Source: Faecalimicrobium dakarense (GTDB lineage: Bacteria > Bacillota > Clostridia > Peptostreptococcales > Peptostreptococcaceae). Taken from it: DNA of 64,000 bases. The first letter of the stretch is position 1, and every line of letters starts with the position of its first letter. The notes beneath the pieces are model-generated. The model was not told where the DNA came from and searched no databases. It saw only the letters and a list, made by a program, of their open reading frames with translations. Both the position numbers and the translations under genes were made by a program. The stretch spans positions 1 through 64,000 of the forward strand of contig NZ_HG529365.1 in the NCBI RefSeq assembly GCF_000499525.1, given 5' to 3'. This document shows, in pieces, positions 56,901 through 64,000 of the stretch.

Positions 56901-57073
56901 TTCCAAGTCTCCCCTGTTCTTATTACTCCATCAAATTCTGTTGGTATTTCCGGATTTATATCTCTATCACCATTTAGTTTAGTGTTAAAATATTCAAGTT
57001 CTATTATATCTCTATATCTATAGTTATCTAACTCATGTATTCTATTTCTAAGTTTATCTATTGTATAAAACAT
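53951..57073 (-). CDS. GH38 alpha-mannosidase, 1040 aa (long type)
   Basis: The second GH38 enzyme is of the longer type related to eukaryotic cytosolic/vacuolar alpha-mannosidase (Man2C1/Ams1). An N-terminal ~220-residue domain is followed by the zinc motif CIGHTHIDVAWLWRL (~245) and the nucleophile Asp in WLPDVFGYSWALPQIL (~355), then RNQFHDIIPGSSITEVYED and C-terminal beta domains. Man2C1-like enzymes act on free cytosolic oligosaccharides, preferring alpha-1,2/1,3/1,6 links, which suits GH85 products. There is no signal peptide. Confidence 0.94.
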   Translation of the reverse strand: MFYTIDKLRNRIHELDNYRYRDIIELEYFNTKLNGDRDINPEIPTEFDGVIRTGETWKGRDLYLWMNKTVEIPKSWGENKVVGIFDFGETGAGNNSGFESLFYLNNRPYQGVDSNHKEVFFPESTSGTNLELMFRLWTGLEGGGVKRDQEHRINRAQIAWLDEKMDDLYYNAMVILETIGELDEYSVDKVNLTKILNDAFKFIDWAYPGSEDFYESAHKAADYINEEIDKIDKHSVINVTCIGHTHIDVAWLWRLKHTREKCARSFSTVLRLMERYPEYVFLQTQPQLYEYVKNDYPELYEAIKQKVADGSWEIDGGMWLEADCNIPSGESLVRQLLVGSRFIKEEFDKDVEYLWLPDVFGYSWALPQILKKSGIKTFMTTKISWNQYNRMPHDTFNWRGIDGSEILTHFITTPEPWSQPGSWFYTYNGRLTPKTVKGVWDAYTDKNLTKDLLVSYGFGDGGGGVNREMLEYRRRLDKMPGLPNVKTGKAGEYFKALREKVENTNEYVHTWDGELYLEYHRGTYTSQAYTKMMNRKLELLYRETEWLGAINSLANNDWNTYPSTNLLKGWKTILRNQFHDIIPGSSITEVYEDVKIEYKEAEDLALDARDDFNKTLVTEKENTFTVINNANWDRTEVVEIEADLVGNFYDEDGNKLESQKEEGKYIVKVKDVPSTGWKRITLKEESIDESGSVFKYSKYEITTPNYEIKWNEVGQLTSIFDRTNNREVLAKGQRGNVLQMFEDKPMAHEAWDIDIYYQEKMREVTDLQNIELIECKNLKAVVRFSYKYMNTTINQDMVVYADNRRIDFVTNVDWREQKQLLKVAFPVDVRSTMATYDVQFGNVKRPTHWNTSWDMARFETVAQQWVDLSQRDYGVSLLNNCKYGHDIKDNVIRLTLLKSATHPDPVQDQGEQNFTYSLLPHSGDFVEGNTVKAAYELNQPLTHITGSIREDIPNKMFNFNDAYVLVDAIKKCEDEDAVVIRLHEYAGSKQYVNITSGYEINGWQETDLMERPTEELRNEKEIKLTLTPYEIKTVKIKMNK

Positions 57074-57133
57074 ATCTGTCCTCCCCTAAAACTTTTTATA
57101 ATTAGTTTTCTTATTCATATTTCGATTATAATT

Positions 57134-57147
57134 TAGAAACGTTTTCA
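57134..57147 (-). promoter_or_regulatory. Candidate cre site upstream of the long GH38 gene
   Basis: TAGAAACGTTTTCA matches the CcpA consensus at 12 of 14 positions and is nearly palindromic around CG. It lies ~60 bases before the start, where binding would block transcription from a promoter in this gap. Confidence 0.45.
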
Positions 57148-57212
57148 ATGTCAATTTTCTACACATATATACTTATTTAGTGCAGTTTTTATAATATGAG
57201 TATAGCTGTTTA

Positions 57213-58148
57213 TTATAGGAATGCTGCGCCTATTATTCCTGCATCAGACCCTAAACTAGCGCACACTATTTTTGCAAAATCTTCATTTCTATATAATACA
57301 TACTCTCTTATAATTGGCTCTATATCTTTAAGTATTATATCGCTTGCTCTAGATACTCCCCCTCCAATAGATATAATCTCTGGATCTAATATATTTATAA
57401 TACTAGCCATAGCTTTAGCTAAATACATTTTAAATCTAGTAATTATCTTTATAGCTACTTCATCACCTTGTCTATAGGCATCAAATACAGTCTTTGCAGT
57501 TATTTGTTCTAAATCACCTTCAACAAGGTCTAGTATTACACTTTTCCTACCTTCTATTATTAGTTTCTGAGCATACTTTATAATTGCAGTTGCTGAGCAG
57601 AAAGTTTCTAAACATCCATTATTGCCACAGTTACAATCAAAATAGTTTTCTCCTATTATTGCATGACCTATTTCAGATCCCATACCATGTGCTCCAGTAA
57701 ATGCCTTTTCATTTATTATTATTCCACCACCAACTCCAGTCCCTAGAGTATACATAACTGCAACACTTGCACCCTTCATACTTCCAAACTTGGCTTCTCC
57801 AAGCGCTGCAACAGTTGCATCATTTTCAGCATTAACTTTAACTTCAGGAAATCTTCTTTTTAATGCATCCATAAAATCAACTTCAAACCATCCTAAATTT
57901 ACACAAGTTACTAATCCAGTTTTGTTTATAAAACTCGGTACTCCAAACCCTATAGATTCTATATTTTCTATACTTATATTATTTTCATCTAATAAACTTC
58001 TTACTAAAGTGTTTATATCATTCATTACCTTTTCAAATCCGCTGTCTACATCAGTTTTGCACTCTTTTCTAAAAAGAATTTTACCAAACTCATTAACCAC
58101 TCCAGCTTGAATTCCTGTTCCCCCAATGTCAACTCCAACAAAATACAT
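57213..58148 (-). CDS. ROK family glucokinase-like sugar kinase
   Basis: A 311-aa kinase of the ROK family with DIGGTGIQAG, the catalytic Asp in NAENDATVAALGE (~103), GTGVGGGIIIN and an intact zinc site (GHAIIGENYFDCNCGNNGCLE, ~153-175). Such enzymes phosphorylate glucose, mannose or N-acetyl sugars at C6. In front of two mannosidases and manA, mannokinase is the simplest inference. AAGGAGG precedes ATG 58148. It heads the leftward mannosidase genes. Confidence 0.9.
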   Translation of the reverse strand: MYFVGVDIGGTGIQAGVVNEFGKILFRKECKTDVDSGFEKVMNDINTLVRSLLDENNISIENIESIGFGVPSFINKTGLVTCVNLGWFEVDFMDALKRRFPEVKVNAENDATVAALGEAKFGSMKGASVAVMYTLGTGVGGGIIINEKAFTGAHGMGSEIGHAIIGENYFDCNCGNNGCLETFCSATAIIKYAQKLIIEGRKSVILDLVEGDLEQITAKTVFDAYRQGDEVAIKIITRFKMYLAKAMASIINILDPEIISIGGGVSRASDIILKDIEPIIREYVLYRNEDFAKIVCASLGSDAGIIGAAFL

Positions 58149-58340
58149 ATTTTCCTCCTTAAATCACCTTTTAGCTTTATTGAATTTTAATTTATTTATA
58201 TATCACTTTCTAGAAAAGTAATTTAATTCTTTAATTAATTCCTTAATTCTATATTATATTAATGATTTTAATAGTAAAAGTTCAAATATCTAACTTTTTC
58301 TATACTTATCTTATATTCAACTTTAAAATGTACAGTTATA

Positions 58341-58354
58341 TGAAAACATTTTCT
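58341..58354 (-). promoter_or_regulatory. Candidate cre site in the divergent promoter region
   Basis: TGAAAACATTTTCT matches 12 of 14 positions of the CcpA consensus. It lies between the leftward ROK gene and the rightward 182-aa gene and could act on either. The rest of the 58149-58428 gap is A+T-rich with no gene. Confidence 0.35.
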
Positions 58355-58428
58355 TTATTATATTTAATCCGTACCTTATACTAATTACTATAAACATTAA
58401 TTAGAATCAACCATTGGGGGTATTTAGT

Positions 58429-58977
58429 ATGAATAAACTTGAATCAATAAAATTATTTAATAACTTACAACAAGTATCAAAAAAATATAGTAATTTAGAA
58501 TTAAAAAATAACGAAAAAGAATTAGAAGATAATCAAAAATTAAATTCATTAATTCAATTTTATAAATCAAATATAAATCAGATAAAAGAACGTGCTCATT
58601 TTATATCTAAGCAAACTAGAGAAGAGCTAAAAAATTCAAACTCTAAAGATATTTATAAAACTCTTCTTCAACTAAATAATTTTGCTAGTGATAAATATAA
58701 AAGTTTAAGCTTAAGTAATATGGATATTGAATCAACTACAGTTAAAGCTGTTATGCTTACAACTATAGATGAATTAATTCTTATAAATGAGTCTATTAGA
58801 AATAAAGACTATTTAAAAGATAAAGATACTTATTTTTATATCTATGAAAAAATTACTATAAATGCATTTATGACTTTTCTAGCTTTAAAAGATATGGATA
58901 TTGAAAAATCTAAAATAGATAACTTATCTCAAGCTATACTTAGCCAAATTCAAACACTATCATTTATATCTTTATAA
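58429..58977 (+). CDS. Hypothetical helical protein, 182 aa
   Basis: Unrecognised. The sequence is almost wholly alpha-helical by composition (Lys, Asn, Leu, Ile, Glu), without Cys clusters, signal peptide or membrane helix. The ATG at 58429 is chosen because GGGGG lies 8 bases before it. It is transcribed away from the mannosidase genes, is followed by its own terminator, and precedes the repressor gene. A link to the sugar genes is only positional. Confidence 0.65.
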   Translation: MNKLESIKLFNNLQQVSKKYSNLELKNNEKELEDNQKLNSLIQFYKSNINQIKERAHFISKQTREELKNSNSKDIYKTLLQLNNFASDKYKSLSLSNMDIESTTVKAVMLTTIDELILINESIRNKDYLKDKDTYFYIYEKITINAFMTFLALKDMDIEKSKIDNLSQAILSQIQTLSFISL

Positions 58978-58993
58978 ATAAATTTATTTATGT

Positions 58994-59024
58994 GGCACTT
59001 AATTTTTAAGTGTCATATTTTTTT
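58994..59024 (+). terminator. Terminator of the 182-aa gene
   Basis: GGCACTTAA pairs with TTAAGTGTC, including one G-U pair, followed by ATATTTTTTT. Confidence 0.75.
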
Positions 59025-59039
59025 ATTAAATACATAAAT

Positions 59040-59187
59040 AAGTTGATATACTTGATATATTTTTATTTATTTACTATTTAATAATATACATGTATAATCT
59101 TCTTAATAACACTGTATCAATAATATTTTTTATAGTCAATAACACTTGTTTAAGTTGTATATTAAGTTGATATTGTTGATATATTTT
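59040..59187 (+). promoter_or_regulatory. Pair of 24-bp direct repeats, candidate repressor operators
   Basis: Near-identical copies at 59040-59063 and 59164-59187 (AAGTTGATAT, two variable bases, TTGATATATTTT) flank the presumed promoter of the GntR-LacI gene; the second touches its ribosome site. Two mismatches in 24 bases suggest selection. Spaced ~124 bases apart, they would suit repressor looping and autoregulation. Confidence 0.45.
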
Positions 59188-59204
59188 AGGAGGTAAGATT
59201 ACTA

Positions 59205-60305
59205 ATGGATAATACAAATTCTTTTTTATACATAAAGATAAAGGAATATCTTTTAGAGCTAATCGATAAAAATAAAGATATACCAAATTATAAACTTCCA
59301 TCTGAAAATCAGCTTGCCCTCAAATTTGATGCAAGCAGAATTTCAGCAAAAAATGCAATAAAGTCCCTTCAAAATGAAGGTCTAGTTTACAGACTTCAAG
59401 GAAAGGGAACTTTTATAAATCATAATATAAATTCTCATAGTAAATCTTTTAAAAATACAACGAACTCTATTAAAATTTCTGATTTTGAAAATGAGAATAT
59501 AATATGTATGTTAATACCAGGAATAGATAGTAGGTTTGCTATAAATATAATAAATGGAGCAAAAGAATATCTTGAATCTAATGATTTTAAATTAGTATTA
59601 ATGATTACTGATACAAATCAAGATAAAGAAAAAGAGCTTATAAAGACAGCTTTAAATATGAATTGTAGAGGATTAATCATCTTTCCTAGCGATAATCAAA
59701 TTTATAATCCTGAAATTTTAAAACTTTCTCTTAATAAGTTTCCGACAGTTTTAATAGATAGAAAATTAGAAGGTCTAGATATAAGCTATGTTGCTAGCGA
59801 TCATTTTAACTCTGCATTTAATGCTACTGATTACTTAGTAAAAAAAGGTCATACTAATATAGGGTTTATTAGTCCTAGTCCTAAAATTGCATCTTCTGTA
59901 TGTGAAAGAATACATGGATATGAAAAAGCCTTAAGTTCTAGTGTTGGATTAAGAGATCAATTAAAATTGACCCTTCCATTTGAATTAGAAAATAGAACTC
60001 AATCATTAAAAAACTATTTATCTAAAAATAAAGATATCTCCGCTATAATTTGCGAGGGTGGAATGACAGGGCTTAGCTTAATTAAAATAATCTATTCTCT
60101 AGACCTTAAATGTCCTGATGACATAGAACTTATTTTATATGACAATGAGTTTGAACAATATATGGATTTTCTTCCATGTAAACCTATAGTAATAGAGCAA
60201 AATCCACATGAAATCGGATATACTTCGGGTAAAGTTTTACAGAACCTAATAACTAATAAATCAACACCTCAAAGCATAACAATAAATGAAAAAATTATAT
60301 TTTAA
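59205..60305 (+). CDS. GntR-LacI hybrid transcriptional regulator (AraR-like)
   Basis: The 366-aa protein has an N-terminal GntR winged helix (~1-75: YKLPSENQLALKFDASRISAKNAIKSLQNEGLVYRLQGKGTF, in several motifs) fused to a LacI-type periplasmic-binding domain (~95-366, CMLIPGIDSRFAINIINGAKEYL, GHTNIGFISP). This AraR-type architecture binds a sugar effector and releases DNA. AGGAGGTAAG precedes ATG 59205. Adjacent direct repeats are likely operators. Its effector may be a mannose-containing sugar from this island (inference). Confidence 0.9.
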   Translation: MDNTNSFLYIKIKEYLLELIDKNKDIPNYKLPSENQLALKFDASRISAKNAIKSLQNEGLVYRLQGKGTFINHNINSHSKSFKNTTNSIKISDFENENIICMLIPGIDSRFAINIINGAKEYLESNDFKLVLMITDTNQDKEKELIKTALNMNCRGLIIFPSDNQIYNPEILKLSLNKFPTVLIDRKLEGLDISYVASDHFNSAFNATDYLVKKGHTNIGFISPSPKIASSVCERIHGYEKALSSSVGLRDQLKLTLPFELENRTQSLKNYLSKNKDISAIICEGGMTGLSLIKIIYSLDLKCPDDIELILYDNEFEQYMDFLPCKPIVIEQNPHEIGYTSGKVLQNLITNKSTPQSITINEKIIF

Positions 60306-60315
60306 TATATAAAAA

Positions 60316-60346
60316 CTAAAGTGCTGATATATTATCAGCACTTTAG
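60316..60346. terminator. Bidirectional terminator between convergent genes
   Basis: A perfect 14-bp stem CTAAAGTGCTGATA with its complement and a 3-base loop. It overlaps the last codons of the minus-strand gene. Confidence 0.75.
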
Positions 60347-60804
60347 TAGCAATTATTATATTCTATTTTTATAGGAATAACTTTATCTAAATTTGTTCCA
60401 TGAGCAGTTATTTTCATACATCCGCTACCAGGACATTCAGCTATAAATGTTGTAAAAAAGCATCCATCTCCAAAACTTATTGCCGGACTAAAAGTCATTG
60501 TTCCTAAATCATAATCGGATAGTTCAAAGTTTATTATAGCATTTCTTATAGGATGGCCATGGGCATCTACTAATACTCCAAATATCATTTGTCTTCCACC
60601 TGGATTTAACTCTATTTTATATGGAAACATATATTTTAAACATACTTGCTTAGGTCCTTGAGGTTGAACTTTCTTATGTTTTTTTCCTCTAGAGCAATCT
60701 TCACTTAACTCTATATTGCATTCATTTTTTAGTTTATTTTTTAAAAACTCATGAAGTTCTTCCTTCGTCTTGATTTCTTTACCTTCTATAAATAAAGTAT
60801 CCAT
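60343..60804 (-). CDS. Hypothetical protein with Ig-like beta-sandwich domain, 153 aa
   Basis: The N-terminal ~60 residues are charged and helical. Residues ~60-153 read like a bacterial Ig-like or carboxypeptidase-regulatory beta-sandwich (FGVLVDAHGHPIRNAIINFEL, then a Gly/Phe-rich stretch and CPGSGCMKITAHG). Five Cys residues occur in this half. There is no signal peptide, so export would need another route. GGTGGGGGA precedes ATG 60804. The role is unknown; it may be a spore or surface component. Confidence 0.6.
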   Translation of the reverse strand: MDTLFIEGKEIKTKEELHEFLKNKLKNECNIELSEDCSRGKKHKKVQPQGPKQVCLKYMFPYKIELNPGGRQMIFGVLVDAHGHPIRNAIINFELSDYDLGTMTFSPAISFGDGCFFTTFIAECPGSGCMKITAHGTNLDKVIPIKIEYNNCY

Positions 60805-60879
60805 AAATCCCCCACCTTTATATTCTAAAATAGCATCTTAAAATATATTATGATTTAGAATAGTAAGATATTCCTTTAT

Positions 60880-60985
60880 ATAAAAAATTCACTTCGCTTA
60901 AGCCACTGCGTGGGCGATATATTTCATGTCGCCAACGACTTCGTCCGTTGCTCAAAAGATTTTTTACGCTCACTAAGTTAGTGGC
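60880..60985. repeat. Dispersed intergenic repeat, copy C
   Basis: Shares AAAAAATTC-CTTCGCT at one end and GTCCGTTGCTCAA plus TTAGTGG near the other with copy A at 10999-11097. It lies in the gap between dnaJ and the 153-aa gene, which shows nothing else apart from the dnaJ terminator. Confidence 0.5.
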
Positions 60986-61043
60986 TGTTACTTATGTATA
61001 GTAATTATCCATAGTTATTGAAGTAATATAGTTTCCTTAAGCG

Positions 61044-61080
61044 TAAAAAAGTCCTAGGAAAATCTCCTAGAACTTCTTTT
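61044..61080 (-). terminator. Terminator after dnaJ
   Basis: On the minus strand AAGTTCTAGGA pairs with TCCTAGGACTT, including one G-U pair, followed by TTTT. Confidence 0.8.
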
Positions 61081-62232
61081 TACTTTTTTTTAAACATATC
61101 TTCAATTTTTTGTCCAAAAGTTCTTTTCTTTTCATGAACTTCTTCTCCGCATTCTTTAGCGAATTCTCTTAATATATCTTTTTGTTTTTCATTTAATTTT
61201 CTTGGAGTATCAACGACTACTTTTATATATTGATCTCCTCTAGAGTTTCCTCTTAATCTTGGTATACCTTTTTCTCTTAATCTAAATACGGTTCCAGTTT
61301 GAGTCCCTTCTGGAACTGTGTATTTAACTTTCCCATCTAATGTAGGAACTTCTATTTCATCCCCTAATGCTGCCTGTATAAATGTAATTGGCATATCAAA
61401 GTAAATATCATTTCCTTCTCTAGTGAATAATGGATGCGATTTAACATTTACTACTATATAAAGGTCTCCTCTTGGTCCACCTTTACTTCCAAGTTCACCT
61501 TGACCTGAAAGTTTTATCATTTGACCATCATCTATACCTGCTGGTATATCAACTTCTATAGTCTTAACTTTTCTAGTACTTCCTTGTCCGCTACACTTAC
61601 TACATGGAGATTCAACTACTTCACCTTCTCCATTACATGCACTACAAGTTCTAGAACTTGCTATATTTCCAAATGGAGTTCTTTGTACTGTTCTAACTTC
61701 ACCTGCTCCATTACAAGTAGGGCAAGTCTTCTTAGATGTTCCAGGTTTCGCCCCACTTCCGTGACATTCACTACATTCTTCACTTCTATTTATTTTTATA
61801 GACATTTTTTTTACCGAATGCAGCTTCTTCAAAAGTTATATCTACATCCTGTCTAATATCAGCTCCACGTTCCGGACCTCTTCTTCTAGCTCTTCCTCCG
61901 CCGAAGCCTCCACCAAATATATCTCCAAACATATCTCCGAATATATCTTCAAATCCACCGAATCCTTGACCGTTAAATCCGCCTTGACCAAATCCACCTT
62001 GACCATTCATACCTTCATGGCCAAATTGATCATAAGTTCTTCTTTTAGTATCATCTGATAAAACTTCATATGCTTCATTTACTTCTTTGAATTTTTCTTC
62101 AGCTTCTTTATTATCTGGATTTCTATCTGGATGATATTTCATTGCCATTTTTCTATATGCTTTTTTAAGCGCTTGTGCATCTGCATCTTTATCAACGCCA
62201 AGAACTTCATAGTAATCTCTTTTAGTACTCAA
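61080..62232 (-). pseudogene. dnaJ: Chaperone DnaJ, frameshifted at an A8 tract
   Basis: DnaJ is the J-domain co-chaperone that stimulates DnaK ATPase. The J domain (residues ~5-70, with HPDRN) and Gly/Phe-rich linker end in [11 protein letters not shown], where the frame breaks. One base fewer in the T8 run at 61805-61812 restores [14 protein letters not shown] and a normal 383-aa protein with four CxxCxGxG zinc repeats (CSECHGSG, CPTCNGAG, CSACNGEG, CSKCSGQG) and the substrate domains. As written, only a 148-aa N-terminal product is made. Because DnaJ is universally conserved and otherwise perfect, a homopolymer base-calling error is most likely. Confidence 0.93.
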
Positions 62233-62261
62233 ATTTTGACACCACCTTCATTTTACAAAAC

Positions 62262-62294
62262 AATAGCTTGTAGAATATCAAACTACAAGCTATT
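62262..62294 (-). repeat. Hairpin between dnaK and dnaJ
   Basis: AATAGCTTGTAG pairs perfectly with CTACAAGCTATT around a 9-base loop, followed on the minus strand by GTTTTGT. It may be a partial terminator or mRNA-stabilising stem that makes dnaK message exceed dnaJ. Confidence 0.55.
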
Positions 62295-62381
62295 ATCTCT
62301 ATTTAAGCAATTATTGCTCTAGAAAAGATACTCTTTTCTTTAATATATATTATTATATACAAATACTTCTATTTGTGTAAA

Positions 62382-64000
62382 TTATTTTTCATCGTTTACT
62401 TCTGTAAAGTCAGCATCTACTACATTATCATCTTGTGCTGATCCTGATTGTTCTTGTCCTGGAGCTTGTTGTTCAGCTTGTGCTTGTTGATACATTTGTT
62501 CAGAAACTTTATGGAATTTATTCATTACTTCATCCATAGCTTTTTTGATTTCTTCAGCTGTTGAATCTTCTTTTTCTTTAACTGTTTTTAACTCAGCTAT
62601 TGCAGCTTCTATTGCAGATTTATCATCAGCATTTACTTTATCACCAAGTTCATTTAAAGTTTTTTCTGTTTGGTATATTGTAGAATCAGCTTGATTTAAT
62701 GCTTCTATTTTATCTTTCTTTTGCTTATCAGCTTCAGCATTCATCTCAGCTTCTTTTACTTTCTTTTCTATTTCTTCTTCAGATAAATTAGTTCCTGAAG
62801 TTATAGTTACCTTTTGCTCTTTTCCTGTTCCTAAATCTTTAGCAGTAACATGAACTATACCATTTGCATCTATGTCGAAAGTAACTTCTATTTGAGGTAT
62901 TCCTCTTGGTGCTGGTGGTATATCTGTTAATTGGAACCTACCTAAAGTACTATTGTCGTAAGACATACTTCTTTCACCTTGAAGTACATGTATATCAACA
63001 GCAGTTTGATTATCTGCAGCAGTTGAGAATACTTGAGACTTCTTAGTTGGTATTGTTGTATTTCTTTCTATTATCTTAGTCATTACGTTACCCATAGTTT
63101 CTATACCTAAAGATAATGGAGTAACATCAAGAAGTAATAAATCATTAACTTCTCCAGTTAAAACACCAGCTTGTATAGCAGCACCTGCAGCAACACATTC
63201 ATCTGGGTTTATCCCTTTATGAGCTTCTTTTCCTATAAACTTCTTAACTGCTTCTTGAACAGCTGGTATTCTAGTTGATCCTCCAACTAATAATACATCA
63301 TCTATATCAGATGTAGATAATCCTGCATCTTGTAATGCTCTTCTTGTTGGTTCCATAGTTTTTTCAACTAAGTTAGAAGTTAATTCATCAAACTTAGCTC
63401 TTGTTAAATCTATATTCATATGCTTTGGCCCTTCAGCTGTAGCAGTTATGAATGGTAAGTTTATATTTGTAGACATTGTAGATGATAATTCTTTTTTAGC
63501 TTTTTCAGCAGCTTCTTTTAATCTTTGAAGAGCCATCTTATCATTTCTTAAATCTACGCCTTCAGCTTTTTTAAATTCATCAGCTAAGTAATCTATAATT
63601 ATTTGGTCAAAGTCATCTCCACCTAATCTGTTGTTACCAGCAGTAGCTAAAACTTCGAATGTTCCATCTCCTATTTCAAGTATAGAAACGTCAAATGTTC
63701 CTCCACCTAAGTCAAATACTAATATTTTCTTTTCTTGATCTAATTTATCCATACCGTAAGCAAGAGCTGCTGCAGTTGGTTCATTTATTATTCTTTTAAC
63801 ATCAAGACCTGCTATTCTACCTGCATCTTTAGTTGCTTGTCTTTGAGCATCTGTAAAGTATGCTGGAACTGTTATAACAGCTTCTGTTACTGGTTGACCT
63901 AAGTAAGCCTCAGCATCAGCCTTTAATTTTTGTAAAGTTATTGCAGATATTTCTTGCGGAGTATAACCTTTCCCATCTATATTAACTTTATAGTCTGTTC
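62382..64000 (-). CDS. dnaK: Chaperone DnaK, 3' part (start beyond the window)
   Basis: An Hsp70 ATP-dependent chaperone. The visible ~539 residues start within the nucleotide-binding domain ([61 protein letters not shown]) and include the linker [17 protein letters not shown], the substrate-binding beta domain ([16 protein letters not shown]) and the helical lid ending [13 protein letters not shown]. The frame is open to the edge at 64000; about 75-80 N-terminal residues are missing. hrcA and grpE would be expected upstream, outside the window. Confidence 0.97.
   Translation of the reverse strand, partial: TDYKVNIDGKGYTPQEISAITLQKLKADAEAYLGQPVTEAVITVPAYFTDAQRQATKDAGRIAGLDVKRIINEPTAAALAYGMDKLDQEKKILVFDLGGGTFDVSILEIGDGTFEVLATAGNNRLGGDDFDQIIIDYLADEFKKAEGVDLRNDKMALQRLKEAAEKAKKELSSTMSTNINLPFITATAEGPKHMNIDLTRAKFDELTSNLVEKTMEPTRRALQDAGLSTSDIDDVLLVGGSTRIPAVQEAVKKFIGKEAHKGINPDECVAAGAAIQAGVLTGEVNDLLLLDVTPLSLGIETMGNVMTKIIERNTTIPTKKSQVFSTAADNQTAVDIHVLQGERSMSYDNSTLGRFQLTDIPPAPRGIPQIEVTFDIDANGIVHVTAKDLGTGKEQKVTITSGTNLSEEEIEKKVKEAEMNAEADKQKKDKIEALNQADSTIYQTEKTLNELGDKVNADDKSAIEAAIAELKTVKEKEDSTAEEIKKAMDEVMNKFHKVSEQMYQQAQAEQQAPGQEQSGSAQDDNVVDADFTEVNDEK

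Noticed and set aside
59074-59301. 75-codon minus-strand frame overlapping the regulator start
   Set aside because: No ribosome site; it covers the promoter and repeats of the GntR-LacI gene.
1-64000. CRISPR arrays, tRNA, rRNA, transposase or integrase genes
   Set aside because: Looked for on both strands by eye; nothing with regular repeats, cloverleaf or family motifs was found.

Overview
The window looks like the chromosome of a low-GC, spore-forming member of the Clostridia, most probably Peptostreptococcaceae (relatives of Clostridioides, Paraclostridium, Romboutsia). The evidence is the very A+T-rich DNA, strong AGGAGG ribosome sites, sporulation genes (yqfC, yqfD, a cotJC remnant) and a housekeeping order like the Bacillus/Clostridium yqe-yqf region. 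The genus is inferred.

Region 1 (1-4.4 kb) is accessory DNA. A SIR2-domain protein (candidate NAD-depleting defence gene), a broken zinc-ribbon/coiled-coil/DEDDh exonuclease gene and two small unknown genes all lie on the minus strand. They are followed by about 500 bp of gene-free DNA with many long-range complementary segments, probably a large structured RNA. This block stops exactly where the last ~85 codons of a CotJC-type spore-coat manganese catalase begin. A mobile element therefore appears to split cotJC, its other end lying before position 1.

Region 2 (4.7-33 kb) is core genome: a cell-wall NlpC/P60 hydrolase, dUTPase, topoisomerase III, then on the minus strand rpsU-yqeY, yqfC-yqfD-phoH-ybeY-dgkA/PAP2-era-mgtE, yqzL-recO-DUF4342, glyQ-glyS and ccpN-ppsR-ppdK. 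The group prmA-rsmE-mtaB-HIT precedes rpsU. A tspO gene and three unknown genes are interspersed.

Region 3 (33-60.8 kb) is an island for using host N-glycans, set between dnaJ and prmA, which are usually neighbours. A secreted GH85 endo-beta-N-acetylglucosaminidase would release the glycan, and an ABC importer (binding lipoprotein plus two permeases, no ATPase) would take it up. GH125 and two GH38 alpha-mannosidases, a GH31 alpha-glucosidase and a GH1 beta-glycosidase would dismantle it. Two ROK kinases and mannose-6-phosphate isomerase would feed the sugars to glycolysis. A YesM/YesN two-component pair with a YesL-like protein and a GntR-LacI type repressor are the likely local regulators; possible catabolite-repression sites are present.

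Region 4 (61-64 kb) holds dnaJ and the 3' part of dnaK. Three genes (the exonuclease, yqfD, dnaJ) are interrupted by one-base differences in A-tracts. Because yqfD and dnaJ are conserved core genes, base-calling errors at homopolymers are the first explanation to test; slippage or true mutation are alternatives. No tRNA, rRNA, CRISPR array, transposase or recombinase gene was found.
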